Source: Breoghania sp. L-A4 (GTDB taxonomy: Bacteria > Pseudomonadota > Alphaproteobacteria > Rhizobiales > Stappiaceae). Taken from it: a stretch of 64,000 nt of DNA. Numbering within the stretch: the stretch's first letter is position 1; each line of letters starts with the position of its first letter. The stretch is taken from NCBI RefSeq assembly GCF_003432385.1, contig NZ_CP031841.1, positions 1,961,579 through 2,025,578 on the forward strand, written 5' to 3'. The notes below the pieces were generated by a model. That model did not search any database and was not told the origin of the DNA. It worked only from the letters and a program-made list of their open reading frames with translations. Below, in pieces: positions 9,727 through 20,139 of the stretch. The translations under genes were made by a program, and so were the position numbers.

Positions 9727-10440
9727 TCACCATTCGATTTGTTCGGGGTCGAGTTTCGTCGCATTGCGCGCGACTTCCCGGATTTGTCCATCGGCGAAGT
9801 GGATGACGCGATCCGCCATCTGGGCCGTGGCCGCGGCATGGGTAACGATCAGGATGGTCGAACCGAGGCGCTGATTGACGTCGCGCAGCATCTTCAACAC
9901 GCCCCGTCCGGTGGCGCTGTCGAGCGCGCCGGTTGGTTCGTCGCAGAACAGGGCGTCAGGTTGTCTGGCTACGGCGCGTGCAATCGCGATCCGTTGTTGT
10001 TCACCGCCGGAGAGCTGCGCCGGGAAATGACTGGCGCGGTCCGCGAGACCGACCAGTGCCAGAGCCTCGTCCGCATCGAGCGGGTGCCGTGCGTACACGG
10101 TGACCAGCTCGATATTTTCCCGCGCGGAGAGACCGGGCATGAGATTGTAGAACTGAAACACGAATCCCACATTTTCACGACGGTACGCGGTGATTTGACG
10201 GTCGCTCATTGCCGTCAATTCCTGATCGCGAAACCACACCCGGCCGCCGCTGGCCTTATCGAGCCCGCCGAGGATGTTCAGTAGGGTCGATTTGCCCGAA
10301 CCCGAGGGGCCGAGCAGAACCACGATCTCGCCGGCGGAGATCTCCAGATCGACGCCGCGCAGCGCGTTGACAGCCGCAGGGCCTTCGCCATAGATCTTGG
10401 TCAGACCTTCGGTACGGAAAATCATGTTTCCTTGTTTCAT
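9727..10440 (-). CDS. ABC transporter ATPase (MacB/LolD type)
   Basis: An ATPase of about 235 residues. The ATG at 10440 begins [20 protein letters not shown]; the second ATG at 10425 has AAGGA just upstream and may be the true start. Walker A is GPSGSGKST, the Q-loop is [13 protein letters not shown], the signature is LSGGEQQR, Walker B is [11 protein letters not shown], and the H-loop is IVTHAAAT. This is the MacB/LolD/FtsE branch that works with FtsX-type permeases. It is the last gene of a three-gene minus-strand operon behind an FtsX-like permease and a HlyD-like adaptor. The set therefore probably powers export or extraction of a substrate across the envelope. The substrate is unknown. 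Confidence 0.85.
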   Translation of the reverse strand: MKQGNMIFRTEGLTKIYGEGPAAVNALRGVDLEISAGEIVVLLGPSGSGKSTLLNILGGLDKASGGRVWFRDQELTAMSDRQITAYRRENVGFVFQFYNLMPGLSARENIELVTVYARHPLDADEALALVGLADRASHFPAQLSGGEQQRIAIARAVARQPDALFCDEPTGALDSATGRGVLKMLRDVNQRLGSTILIVTHAAATAQMADRVIHFADGQIREVARNATKLDPEQIEW

Positions 10441-10594
10441 GCTTTCGCGCCCGCTGGCCGTCGTCATCCCTTCAACTCGCTCTGCCACCGACGATCTGAA
10501 GCGCCGACGCCCGCCGCGAAAGGCAATCCGGCCTGCATTGCGGGCTATGTGCCCGGCCTCGCGGCAACGCCCTCGGTGTCGTCATCACGTCGCC

Positions 10595-11806
10595 TCACCG
10601 TTGCACGCGTTCCCTGACCCTGGTGCCGTCGGCAATCCTTTCGTCCGGGTAGAGGACGACCCGTTCCCCGTCATCGAGCCCCAGGATGACCTCGGTGAAG
10701 GCCTCGTTGCCGAGCCCTATGTCCACGTTGCGAAGGCGGGCGCGGCCTTGCTCCGAAACGAAGACGGTCCAGCCGTCGCCGCTACGAAAGAGGGCCGCAG
10801 AGGGCGCGAGCAGCGCGTTTTCCATCCGCTTGAGCGTTATTTCGGCGGTGACCCGGAAATTGTGCTTGAGCCGCCGCCACTGCTGCTCGGGGCTGGTCAA
10901 CTCGAGGATCACCGGCACCCGGAGTTCCTCGATTCCGAGCGCCGAGACCTTCTCGAACCCGGCCGAATCCAGACGCGTCACGCGGGCCCCCAGTGGAGGT
11001 CCACCCCAGCCTATGATCCGTGCCGATGCGCCGATCTCAACCTGAACGGCATCGGTTGACAACAGGTCCGCCCGGATCTCGAGATCGCTGGTATCGGCGA
11101 CCTCAATGAGCGGCGTTCCCGCCGCGACGACGGCTTCGCTTTGCTGCAGGACCCGCAGCACCTCGCCCGAGACGGGCGAGGTCAGACGCAGTTCCTGGAA
11201 CTCGTTGCTCTTCTGATCGAAATCCCTCGGGTCGGCCAATTGCGCCTGGATCGCGGCGTGTCTGTTGCGCTGGACCTCCAGCTCTGCCCGCGCGGCCGCG
11301 AGCGCATGCTTGCTCACCTCAGCCGCGCGGTCGGCTTCTTCGAGCTTTTCGATCGGCAGGATTCCTCTGTCGGCAAGCGCATGAGCACGGGTCAACTTGT
11401 TCCCGGCGAGTTCCCGTTCGGCTTCGAGGCGCCGGACTTCGTGCTGTGTCAGTCGGATCGCGGCCTCAGCCGCAGTCAGGGACGCGTGCAGTTCGCTCCG
11501 CGACCGTTCGTCGAGGAAAGCCGGCATGGTCGGCCGCAGGATCGCCACCGTCGTTTCGTTCATCGTGACAGGGTCGCCGGCAATGCGCGGGTTTCGAACC
11601 ACCCGACCCGCGACCGGCGCCGAAACCGTGTAGATATCGCGCGCCCGGGTTCTGGCTTCCTCCTCCACCGTGATTTTGAGCGTACCAATATGGACTTGGC
11701 CGAAATCCACCAAAACCGGTTGCGGTCGCAGAAACCAGACTGCGAAGGCGAGTACAGCGAAGCCCAGCAGTCCCGCGAGAAGCGATTTCCTAACCCACTG
11801 GCCCAT
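10595..11806 (-). CDS. HlyD-family periplasmic adaptor of an ABC exporter
   Basis: 403 residues, with GGGAG upstream of the ATG and an N-terminal membrane anchor (LLAGLLGFAVLAFAVWFL). The lipoyl-like half ARDIYTVSAPVAGRVVRNP is followed by a coiled-coil hairpin at residues 110-210 rich in Ala, Glu and Arg. The second lipoyl half (RLTSPVSGEVLRVLQ) and a beta-barrel region complete the usual membrane-fusion-protein order. The adaptor would link the inner-membrane FtsX permease encoded just upstream to the periplasm or outer membrane. The start lies a few bases past the permease stop, so the two are co-translated. Confidence 0.85.
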   Translation of the reverse strand: MGQWVRKSLLAGLLGFAVLAFAVWFLRPQPVLVDFGQVHIGTLKITVEEEARTRARDIYTVSAPVAGRVVRNPRIAGDPVTMNETTVAILRPTMPAFLDERSRSELHASLTAAEAAIRLTQHEVRRLEAERELAGNKLTRAHALADRGILPIEKLEEADRAAEVSKHALAAARAELEVQRNRHAAIQAQLADPRDFDQKSNEFQELRLTSPVSGEVLRVLQQSEAVVAAGTPLIEVADTSDLEIRADLLSTDAVQVEIGASARIIGWGGPPLGARVTRLDSAGFEKVSALGIEELRVPVILELTSPEQQWRRLKHNFRVTAEITLKRMENALLAPSAALFRSGDGWTVFVSEQGRARLRNVDIGLGNEAFTEVILGLDDGERVVLYPDERIADGTRVRERVQR

Positions 11807-11809
11807 GGT

Positions 11810-14171
11810 TCACTCCCTCGTCTTGAGAACCGCAACCAGATCGAAGCGCCGGATGTGACGTCTCGCGAGCAACGCCGACAAGCCGGCGGCCAAGAAGACC
11901 GCGGCGCTGGCCAAGGCATAGGTGCTGCGGTCGAGCGCCAGGGGCATGCGCATCAGATCCGCATCCATAGCGTTCTTCATGATCCACGCGATCCCATATC
12001 CAGCAGCCCATCCGAGTGGCTGCGCGAGCACGAGCAGAATGACGAGCTCGCCAGCCAGGACCCAGAAAACCTCCCCTGGCCGAAGCCGAGCACACGCAGC
12101 GTCGCAAGTTCGTTGGTGCGTTCCGACAGCGAGATCCGAACGGCATTGTAGACCATGCCGAAGGCGATCGTGCCGGCAAGACCGGTATAGATCGACGCCA
12201 TGGCGGTAACGATGATGACGAGTGCGGCTTGGAAATTCGCCAAGGAAATTGCCTGCAGCGCAATGCCGCCGAACGCCGGTGTCGCCTTTACCTCGTCATA
12301 GAGGGCGTCGAGCCTTGCCGGGTCGATGCGCAACTCGGTGCGGTCGACGCGTGGCGCTTCGTGGAGGAGACGGGACAGTGCCGAGATCTCCATCGTCGCC
12401 TGCAGGCCAATGTAATCCTCCGTCAGGATCGTCACGGGCAGCGAAACGGTCCGGCGCGTTTGACCCAGCATGTCTATCTCGACATTGTCTCCGATCCCGA
12501 CTCCAAGAGTTCTCGCCAACCAGGAGTTGATCGCGATGCCCCTCTCAGGCGGCATGACGCGGCGCAGGGATCTGTCGACGATCCGGTTGAGCTTTGCGTC
12601 AGCCGGTCGGCCATAGAGTGTCACCCGGCGCTCCGTGGCGCCGTTACGGATCCGAGCGGGCACCATCCGGGTCGGCTCCGCCGCCTGAACTCCCGGCATC
12701 CGCTTTGCCAAACCGATCACTGCGAGCGGCTGCGGCTTGACGAAATCGATGGTGGCATCCTGGCGTTCCGAGAGCATGTATTTGACTTCGACCAGATGCT
12801 CCATCGAGTCCGCCAGATAGAGCGACGCGATCAGGATCGCCAAACTCATGGCAAGGCCGATCATGGTCATGAACGAGCGCAGACGGTTATGGACTGCGCT
12901 GCGAAAGGCCATTCTTGTCAGCGGCGAGAGCGCAGCGGCAAGCCTGGCGAGACCGCTTTCGCTGCCGTGGTAACGGGGCGGCGCCAAGGGGCGCATTGCG
13001 ACGGCGGGCGAGAGTGCCACGACGCGCGACACCGCCTGTATCGCGCCGGTCATGCCGGCCAGCGTCGGCAGCAGGGCGGCGAGGAAGTAGATATCCGCAG
13101 ATGGCGCGAAGACAAGCAGCGGAAACCGGAAATAATCCGCATACAGTCTGGTGACGTATTGGCCGAGCAGAATACCGGCAGCAGATCCCGCAAGAAATCC
13201 CGCAAGGCATATGATCGCCACGAACTTCACGTAATGCCCGACGACGGTGGCATTGCCGTAACCGAACGCCTTCAGCAGGCCGATCTGACCCCGTTCCAAA
13301 AGGACGATTCTGCCGAGCGTGAGATGAACGAGGAAAAAGGCGATGCCAAAAAATACAGGAGGTAGCGTCAGACTCATGCTGCGCAGCATGTCGAGCCCAT
13401 GATTGAGGAAGGCGTGTGAAAACTGGTCGCTTCGACCATGCGCCGCCTGACCGCCATAACGCGCCAGTAGGGTGTCGATGCGCTTCAGCACGCCGACTTC
13501 GTTGGCGTCGCGCGTCGTGCGGACAAGCGCCGACGTGAATGCGCCTTGGAGATCGTAGATCGCTGCAAGCGCGCTCTCGTTCATCCACACGATTCCAAAG
13601 CGACGGTCGTCAGGCATGATATCGCCCGGTCCGGCAACATAGACGAATTCGGGGAATAGGCGGTTCCAACGATCTGCAACCGGTATTTGCGACCGTTGAG
13701 GGTGGCCGCGAAGCTGTCGCCCGGGCGAAAGCCATGCGCTTCGGCGAAGGCTTGATTGACGACCACTTCGTCCGTGGCTCCCCCGCCAGGCATGCGGCCG
13801 AGCCTTTGATACGGCCGGTTTAGCGCGGGCATGGTGCCGTCCGGGAGCGAGACGAAGTGCCCCGTGGCTGGTTCGCGCATCCCGTCGATGTCGAGAAGCG
13901 CAGACTTTACGATCCGGGTTTCGACGGTCGCGACGCCGGGAATCCTGGCAATCCGGTCTGCAAGCCTGCGTGGCGCGCGCTGCACGCTCGCGAACACATC
14001 CGCAAAGTGCTGGCGCTGGTAGTAGGTGATCCGGGTTTCTTCGAGTGAACGATAAGACCCGATGGCCAGGAGCACGGTGGCAACACCTGCAGCCATAACC
14101 AGCGAGATCGCGAGCGCCTGGCCCCACAGGCGCCTCAAGTCCCGAAAGAGCTTCTTGTCGAGCGGGCTCAT
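11810..14171 (-). CDS. FtsX-type ABC permease, frame-interrupted twice
   Basis: Three frames assemble into one permease of about 785 residues. It starts MSPLDKKLFRDLRRLWGQAL with one membrane helix, followed by a periplasmic domain. Near 13651 one G is missing (GGGG on the plus strand); adding it continues as PEFVYVAGPGDIMPDD. The middle part contains the first FtsX core (FFGIAFFLVHLTLGRIVLLE and following helices) and the second periplasmic domain. Near 12072 one C is missing; adding it joins RVLGFGQGEVFWVLAGELV to the last helices and the stop. Two FtsX domains in one chain fit lipoprotein- or MacB-like permeases. It heads the exporter operon with the HlyD adaptor and ATPase. Confidence 0.75.
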
Positions 14172-14489
14172 TCTAACAATTTACAAGGCAATTCCTGATG
14201 TTTGCACTGACATGCATCAATGCTCCATTGAATCGCATTTCTGCAGTTTAAAGACTTGGGGTTGGAGATCGCCTGATATCAAGCGCAAGCCTCCATCGTG
14301 CCCCAAATGTCTTGAAATTCAGCCTTTCGAGCCGCGCGCAATGGCGTGAGCGCTTGGCGCGCGCCTTTGCACTCAGCCGAGCAGCGCCAGGGCCGCGCCG
14401 TCGCGCGCCGAGTTCGAACGCTCCGCCCTTTCGCGCCCCGTGCCGGGCCCCGATATCACGCCGGGTGACAAACCGGGCCACCGCACCGA
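14172..14489. other. Intergenic region after the sugar permease
   Basis: No gene is supported here. It lies between the start of the FtsX permease and the end of the sugar permease, both on the minus strand. It must hold the exporter operon promoter (none recognisable) and contains the left copy of a 26-bp repeat. Confidence 0.5.
14375..14400. repeat. 26-bp direct repeat, left copy
   Basis: These 26 bases, starting AGCCGAGCAGCGCC, are identical to 20587-20612, where they are the coding end of chrA. The two copies are in the same orientation and bracket the sugar transporter and its regulator. Read on the minus strand, the left copy would encode the same GAALALLG tail followed by a stop. This is the pattern left when DNA integrates at the 3' end of a gene. 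No integrase is present. Confidence 0.6.
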
Positions 14490-15482
14490 TCAGCGCACCA
14501 GTTTTTGGCGTCCGTACAGCAGCAGCATGGCGATGATGACAAGGCCGAAGACCACCTGCCGGAATGTGTCGGCGGGCAAGTCGACGCCGAGTCCGGCGAA
14601 ATAGCGCTGTGGCTGAACGACCGAGAGCATCGACTGCAGGATGGTGATCAGGATCACCCCGGCGACGGTGCCAATGTATTTGCCACGCCCCCCGAGCACG
14701 TTGGTTCCGCCGAGGATGACAGCCGCAATCGTTGGCAGCAGATAGGGGTCGCCCATGGCCTGATAGGACCGGTTGGCCCATCCGGCCAGCAGGACGCCGG
14801 TGGCGGCCGCGCAGGCGCCGGAGATCACGAAGCAGATTACGACGACCTTGCGCGTATCGACGCCGCTGAGGAACACCGCGCGCTCCTGGTTGCCGATGGC
14901 GTAGATCTGGCGCCCCAGTATCGTCCGGTTGAGCATGAACATGGTGGCGGCGCCCAACACGATCCAGATCAGCAGCGGATTGGGCACGCCGGGCAGGAGA
15001 TGCCCCACCGTGAGTTCGCGCATGAACGGGGTCGCCCGGTCCTGTGGCGCGAAACCGCCGGTGTGATAGACCATCAGACCCTGGGCGACCGCATTCATGC
15101 CGAGGGTGAAAATCATCGCTGGCGCGCGCAGATAGGCAATGCCAAGGCCGTTGATGAGGCCGATCGTGGCGCCGCACAGGATACCAAAGGGGATGGCGAG
15201 GGAGATTCCGAGCTCGGGCCCCAGTATGCCTGTGGCACCTGTCGCCATCATGCCTCCGACACCGATGGTCCAGGGAATGGACAGGTCAATATGGCCGAGC
15301 AGGATGACCAGCATCACGCCGGTGGCGACGACACCGAGGAACGAGGCTACGTGGAGCTGCTGCACCAGGTATTTCGGCGACAGGAACGCGGGTTCGGCGA
15401 GCGCTCCGATGAAAAGAAGCACCACGATACAGCCGAACGCGATCAGCGTGGCCTTGTCGAATTGTCTGAGGATTGCGTTCAT
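14490..15482 (-). CDS. Sugar ABC transporter permease (RbsC-like)
   Basis: 330 residues starting MNAILRQFDKATLIAFGCIV, with 8-10 hydrophobic segments. It carries the ribose-permease family signatures VILLGHIDLSIPWTIGVGGM, GLGIAYLRAPAMIFTLGM and VILGGTNVLGGRGKYIGTVA. It moves a monosaccharide across the inner membrane, powered by the adjacent double-domain ATPase. It is the last gene of the minus-strand set binding protein, ATPase, permease, permease, and starts about ten bases after the preceding permease. Two different permeases imply a heterodimeric channel. The exact sugar cannot be read from the sequence. Confidence 0.85.
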   Translation of the reverse strand: MNAILRQFDKATLIAFGCIVVLLFIGALAEPAFLSPKYLVQQLHVASFLGVVATGVMLVILLGHIDLSIPWTIGVGGMMATGATGILGPELGISLAIPFGILCGATIGLINGLGIAYLRAPAMIFTLGMNAVAQGLMVYHTGGFAPQDRATPFMRELTVGHLLPGVPNPLLIWIVLGAATMFMLNRTILGRQIYAIGNQERAVFLSGVDTRKVVVICFVISGACAAATGVLLAGWANRSYQAMGDPYLLPTIAAVILGGTNVLGGRGKYIGTVAGVILITILQSMLSVVQPQRYFAGLGVDLPADTFRQVVFGLVIIAMLLLYGRQKLVR

Positions 15483-15492
15483 GCCGAGCGAC

Positions 15493-16515
15493 CTACCGAT
15501 ACAGATCAAGCTTGTTCTTGATGCGCAGGACGCGCAGTGATCCGATGCAGACCGCGCCCAGCAGGACAAGGCCCACGAACAGCGGCTGGAGAACCGGATT
15601 GATGTCGAAAACAATCAGCAGATCGCCGACGGTTCGCATCACGAATGCCCCGAAAATGGAACCGACGGCGCTGCCCACGCCGCCAAACAGCGATGTGCCG
15701 CCGATCACCACGGCGCCGATCGAGTTGAGCGTGTAGTCGTTGGCGATTGATACCTTGGCCGCGCCTGAGTAGGTGACCGCGGTCAGAAGCAGCCCGCCTA
15801 TGGATGCCATCATGCCGGATAGCGCGTAGGCAAGCACCTTGGCGCGTTGCACCGGAACTCCGGACATGTAGGCGGCTTGTTCGGCCGTGCCGATGGCGAA
15901 GGCCGCCCGGCCCAGTACGGAGCGACGGTAGGGTATCCAAACGAGCAGGACGACGAGCAGCAGGAGAACCGCCGAATGAGGCACCGCATAGCTTGAGCGC
16001 GTCATGAAATCGGCCAGTTCAAAATTCACCGTTCCGCCCGGCTGCGGACGCAGTGCCAGCGCGATGCCGAAATAGACCGCCCCCGTTGCGAGGGTGACAA
16101 TGAGCGGTTGCAGGCGACCGTAGACGATGATGATCCCGTTCGTCGCGCCGCACAGCAGGCCGACGAGCAGCACGGCAATGATTCCGAAGGCGGTGGAAAC
16201 AGGATCGCCCACGACGATGCTGGAGGCCAGGCAATTGGAGAGAACGAAGATCGCGCCCACCGACAGATCAAGCCCGCCGGTCAGCACGGGCAGGGTCTGC
16301 GCCATGGCAACGAGCGCAAGCAGGGCGCCCTTGTTGGAGGCGGTATTGATGACATTGGCGGTGAGACCAACCGGCTGCTTCCAGCCATAGACCGCGAACA
16401 TGACCGCGAAGATCGCAACCGCCAGCAGGATGCCGCGCTGGGCGGCCGACAGACGCGGTCTGTGCCGAAGGCGCTGGCCGCGCTCCGGTCGCGTTGCTTC
16501 GACGGGCGCGCTCAT
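15493..16515 (-). CDS. Sugar ABC transporter permease (RbsC-like), second subunit
   Basis: 340 residues with an N-terminal cytoplasmic basic stretch, then about nine membrane helices. Family signatures include LTGGLDLSVGAIFVLSN, GRLQPLIVTLATGAVYFGIA and GAVVIGGTSLFGGVGSAVG. Its start overlaps the end of the ATPase gene (GTGA/ATG region at 16512-16515), which shows close co-translation. It pairs with the downstream permease in a ribose/CUT2-type importer. Confidence 0.85.
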   Translation of the reverse strand: MSAPVEATRPERGQRLRHRPRLSAAQRGILLAVAIFAVMFAVYGWKQPVGLTANVINTASNKGALLALVAMAQTLPVLTGGLDLSVGAIFVLSNCLASSIVVGDPVSTAFGIIAVLLVGLLCGATNGIIIVYGRLQPLIVTLATGAVYFGIALALRPQPGGTVNFELADFMTRSSYAVPHSAVLLLLVVLLVWIPYRRSVLGRAAFAIGTAEQAAYMSGVPVQRAKVLAYALSGMMASIGGLLLTAVTYSGAAKVSIANDYTLNSIGAVVIGGTSLFGGVGSAVGSIFGAFVMRTVGDLLIVFDINPVLQPLFVGLVLLGAVCIGSLRVLRIKNKLDLYR

Positions 16516-18077
16516 GCGGTCACTTCCTTCGCGCGTGCGGCCAATGCCGCTTCATCGACACCGGCGGGCAGGTTGAGCGCCGCGGAGACAAGATTGGTTT
16601 CATTGAGTTCATCGCCCGCCAATGTGCGCACCACGGTGCCTCCATACATCACCAGAACCCGATCGCAACATCCGATCAGCTCGTCATAATCGGTTGAATA
16701 CAAAAGGATCGCCGCGCCCTCAGAGGCCAGATTCTGCAAGAGCTGATAGATCTCCTGCTTGGTGCCGACGTCGATGCCCCGGGTGGGATCGTTGAGCAGG
16801 ATGATGCGCGGCCTTGTCATCAGCCACTTTCCAATCACCACTTTCTGCTGATTGCCTCCCGACAATGCGCCGACCGGCCCGTCGATGCCATCCGACCTGA
16901 TCTTGAGGAGACCCATGATCTGGTCGATCGCCCGTTCCTCCGCCTTGAGATCAATGATGCCCGCGCGGCTGACCTTCTCGACCGCGGCGAACGACAGGTT
17001 TTCCCGAACCGCCATCGACAACATCAGCCCTTCCGCCTTGCGATCTTCGGGGATGAGCGCCATGCCGATCTCGTCGGATTTTGCCTTTTTCGGGCTCGAA
17101 AGGCTGACGGGTTTGCCTGCGATTTCGACCGTGCCGGTCGTGCCGATGAGCGTTCCGAACAGGCCGAGAAGCAACTGGCGCTGCCCTTGGCCATCGAGGC
17201 CGCCCAAGCCGATGATCTCGCCGGGACGGATTTCGAGATCGATGTTGTTCAGTTCTCCTTGCCACGAAAAATCGCTGACCTTGAGAACAGGCGCGGCAAC
17301 CGGTTTTTTCCCCGCCTTGGGCGGGAACACACTTTCGTACTCCCGGCCGATCATCATCTCGACGATGGCATTGTCTGATTTCGTGCCCGCCTTGAACGTT
17401 TCGACCTTCTGGCCGTTGCGGTAAACCGTGCAGACATCGGCGAGTTCGGCGATTTCGTTCATCCTGTGCGAAATGTATATGATCGACATCCCTTCTTTGC
17501 GAAGCCTGTGCAGCATGGCGAAGACCTTCCCGACATCCCGCGCGGTGAGCGCTGACGTGGCCTCATCGAGGATGAGGATCTTCGGATCGCGCGCGAGCGC
17601 CTTGGCGATCTCCACCATCTGGCGCCGCGACAGCGGCAGCTCGCGGATGGTGGAGGAGGGGTTGATCGCTTCGCCGCCGACGCGTGCCAGCGCCTTTTCG
17701 GCCATCTTTCGCTGAGCCCGATAGTCGATCATGCCGAAGCGCTGGGGCGGGCGGGTGATGCCGATATTGTCGGCGACGGTCAGGTCAGGAAGCAGCGAGA
17801 GCTCCTGAAAGATACAGGCGATGCCGGCAGCGTTCGCCTCCGTCGGGTTTGCGAAGTGCACCGGGTGGCCGTCGAGTTCGATGGTCCCTGAATCCGGCTG
17901 GACGACTCCCGACAGCACCTTGATCAGTGTCGATTTTCCGGCGCCGTTTTCCCCCAGAAGAGCGTGGATAGTGCCCCGGGTCGCTTCGAAGTTGACATTT
18001 TCAAGCGCGCGAACGCCGCCGTAATGTTTGCTGATGCCCGACATGCGCAGCAGCGGGGGAGCGCCTGAGTCCAACAT
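16512..18077 (-). CDS. Sugar ABC transporter double ATPase (RbsA/MglA-like)
   Basis: 521 residues from the ATG at 18077 (MLDSGAPPLLRMSGISKHYG); the longer frame upstream has no support. It contains two ATPase halves. The first has Walker A GENGAGKST, signature-like LPLSRRQMVEIAKAL and Walker B ILILDEATSAL. The second has GLGGLDGQGQRQ in place of a normal Walker A, the signature LSGGNQQKVVIGKWL and a degenerate Walker B ILLNDPTRGIDVG. This asymmetry is normal for CUT2 importers. It lies about 70 bases after the binding-protein gene. Confidence 0.88.
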   Translation of the reverse strand: MLDSGAPPLLRMSGISKHYGGVRALENVNFEATRGTIHALLGENGAGKSTLIKVLSGVVQPDSGTIELDGHPVHFANPTEANAAGIACIFQELSLLPDLTVADNIGITRPPQRFGMIDYRAQRKMAEKALARVGGEAINPSSTIRELPLSRRQMVEIAKALARDPKILILDEATSALTARDVGKVFAMLHRLRKEGMSIIYISHRMNEIAELADVCTVYRNGQKVETFKAGTKSDNAIVEMMIGREYESVFPPKAGKKPVAAPVLKVSDFSWQGELNNIDLEIRPGEIIGLGGLDGQGQRQLLLGLFGTLIGTTGTVEIAGKPVSLSSPKKAKSDEIGMALIPEDRKAEGLMLSMAVRENLSFAAVEKVSRAGIIDLKAEERAIDQIMGLLKIRSDGIDGPVGALSGGNQQKVVIGKWLMTRPRIILLNDPTRGIDVGTKQEIYQLLQNLASEGAAILLYSTDYDELIGCCDRVLVMYGGTVVRTLAGDELNETNLVSAALNLPAGVDEAALAARAKEVTA

Positions 18078-18147
18078 TTTCGAGATCCCATGAAAAAGGG
18101 CGCCGCCGGCAAGCATGTCACCGGCAGCGCGTGTGGCAAGTCGGATG

Positions 18148-19259
18148 TCAGTTGTTTTCCCCGCTCTGCGCGGCAATCTCGTCGGCCGTGAAGCCAATGT
18201 CGCAGGCTTCGAAGTTGTTGCCCGCAAAGAAGCTTCCCGGCAGTTCCGGAAACACCTCGACGCCTTCCTCGAACGGCGAATAGGAGATTGAGGTCGGCAG
18301 CGCGATCTGTTGCGGAATGGTTTCACCCTGAAGCGCCGCGATCGCGGTCTTGATGGTCACCGACGACTGAGCCGGTCCGGTGCCGCCGGATTGGCAGACC
18401 AGGCCCTCGTTGTTGCAGAGTTGGCGGAAGGCATTCTCCGTCTCGCCGGTAATCGGCACATGCGGGTGACCCGCGTCGAGCAGAGCCATCGTTGCGCCCT
18501 GCGTGCCGCCCTGCACATAAACGCCGTCGAACACGCCGCCGGCGGCAACCGCGTCAGCGGTGACCTTCTGCGCGTCCCCCGGCGCCCAGTTGCCCACCAC
18601 GTCGGTAACCTCCACATCACGGCCGGATGCGGCAATGACCTCTTGGAAACCGTCGTTGCGCGCGATGTCCACGGGTTGGCCCGCCGGGCCTCGCACATGC
18701 AGGAACTTCGCGGGTTGGCGTCGGTTTTCGACAGCAGGAACTCCGCGGCCGCCTTGCCAAGGCCCTTCTGGTCGACATTGATGGCGATCTGGTTCGGATC
18801 GTCGATCACGTTGTCAAACGACAGCACCACCACATCGGCGTTGTTGGCCTTGCGCACCACGGAGCCGAAGGCGGCGGTGTTGTTGGCGTTGACGATAATG
18901 GCGTCGAAACCTTGATCGATGAAGTTGTTGGCTGCGGCGATCTGGGCGGCAATGTCTTCGCCGACCGAGACAACCTTGAACTCCTCCAGGTTCTTTGCCA
19001 CATCCGGCTGCTCGGCATAGGCCTTGGCAACGGCGATCATCTGCACGCGCCAGTCGTTGGCGATGAAGCCGTTGACCAGGGCGACCTTGTACGGCCCCTC
19101 CTTGGCCGACCACTTGAAGTAGGTCGTGTCGCTGGACACCGGCGCGAAGCAAGCCGGATCGGCGCCCGGACCGGATACGATCTCGGGGCCGGCGAACGCA
19201 AACTGCGTCGAGATGGCAAGCACAGAGATTGCCGTCGACCATTTCAGCATGGATTTCAT
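18148..19259 (-). CDS. Periplasmic sugar-binding protein, frame-interrupted
   Basis: About 370 residues in two frames. GGAGG lies a few bases before the ATG at 19259. The signal peptide is STAISVLAISTQFAFAGP. The N-lobe has KVALVNGFIANDWRVQM, GFDAIIVNANNTAAFGS and VVVLSFDNVIDDPNQ, typical of ribose/autoinducer-type periplasmic binding proteins. Near 18711 one base is lost from GGG (plus strand); restoring it gives NPAKFLHVRGPAGQPVDIA and the C-lobe (FDGVYVQGGTQGATMALLDA, ending SGENN). It delivers sugar to the two permeases. It is the first gene of the importer and sits behind the GntR regulator. Confidence 0.8.
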
Positions 19260-19351
19260 GACTTTCCTCCCAAAGTTGTCGCCACTTCACGGTTCTTGGC
19301 GGCAAACCGGCGCAGTTCGCCCCGCTTGTCTTGTTCGGGCGCTTTCTCCCG

Positions 19352-20086
19352 TCAGCTCGCCCCTTCTAATTCCTCGGAGAAGAACCTGTACCCGACCATC
19401 AGGTGCGTCCTCAGCCGGTACTGAAATGCCAGGCGGTCGCGCGCGGCGAGTGCGTCGACGATGTCCCGATGTTCGGCAAAGGTTTCCATCTTGAAGATCC
19501 TCCGGGTCTTGCCCTTCTGCATGATCCGCAGAATGATCGGCTTCATCACGCTGTAGACGTTGAGGATCGCGGTGTTGTCGAGGATCGCTATCAGCCGCAC
19601 GTGGAAGGCGTAGTCGACCTCCGAGGCCTCCTGCAGATCATGAATGTCGCCAAGCTTCTTGTTGATGCGGCGAAGGTCCTCGAGGTCGCGCTCCGTGAGG
19701 TTGTCGATGATCTGTTCGGCTGATCCGACTTCCAGCAGATCCCTAAAGGCCTGGACTTCGCTAAAGGTTTTGCGGGAGACGTCCATTGTGTTGAACGAGA
19801 ACAGTTCGAAGGCGCGCGCCATCCGGTTGTCGGTGATCGTCGCGCCGACCTTCGGCCGAACATCGACCATCCCGTAAGCCTTCAGGATACGCATCGCCTC
19901 GCGCACCGTGTTGCGGCTGGCATTGAACCGGGCGCAAAGCTCGCGCTCCGTCGGCAGGCTGTCTCCGACGGTCAGACCCAGATCGGAGATGATCTCGCGG
20001 ATTTGCCGCACGACAGCGTCGACGGCGGATCCCGCCATCGGTCCGGCATCGATCGCCGAAGTGTCCTGTCTGGATTTGTCCGCCAT
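19352..20086 (-). CDS. GntR/FCD (FadR-type) transcriptional regulator
   Basis: 244 residues. An N-terminal winged helix-turn-helix at residues 25-90 contains LPTERELCARFNASRNTVRE and AMRILKAYGMVDVRPK. A helical FCD ligand domain from residue 100 to the end carries the metal-binding positions (D in VDYAFHVRLI, later His residues in MVGYR and EHRDIV). It is transcribed in the same direction as, and just upstream of, the sugar importer, so it very probably controls that operon in response to a sugar-derived acid. Two similar candidate operators lie upstream of its start. Confidence 0.88.
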   Translation of the reverse strand: MADKSRQDTSAIDAGPMAGSAVDAVVRQIREIISDLGLTVGDSLPTERELCARFNASRNTVREAMRILKAYGMVDVRPKVGATITDNRMARAFELFSFNTMDVSRKTFSEVQAFRDLLEVGSAEQIIDNLTERDLEDLRRINKKLGDIHDLQEASEVDYAFHVRLIAILDNTAILNVYSVMKPIILRIMQKGKTRRIFKMETFAEHRDIVDALAARDRLAFQYRLRTHLMVGYRFFSEELEGAS

Positions 20087-20117
20087 TCAAACCGCCCGCG
20101 CAAAAACACGTAGACTC

Positions 20118-20132
20118 TATTTGTTGGACCAA
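20118..20132. promoter_or_regulatory. Candidate GntR operator, proximal copy
   Basis: TATTTGTTGGACCAA contains the palindrome TTGGACCAA and the GT-N3-AC core typical of GntR-family sites. It lies about 30 bases upstream of the gntR start codon, a position fit for autoregulation. A near copy is at 20289. Confidence 0.4.
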
Positions 20133-20139
20133 GATTGGT

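Noticed and set aside
9522-9806. A separate 94-residue gene after the second oxygenase
   Set aside because: It starts at a TTG with no ribosome site and its second half is antisense to the ABC ATPase gene. At most its first 30 residues could be a C-terminal extension of the oxygenase.
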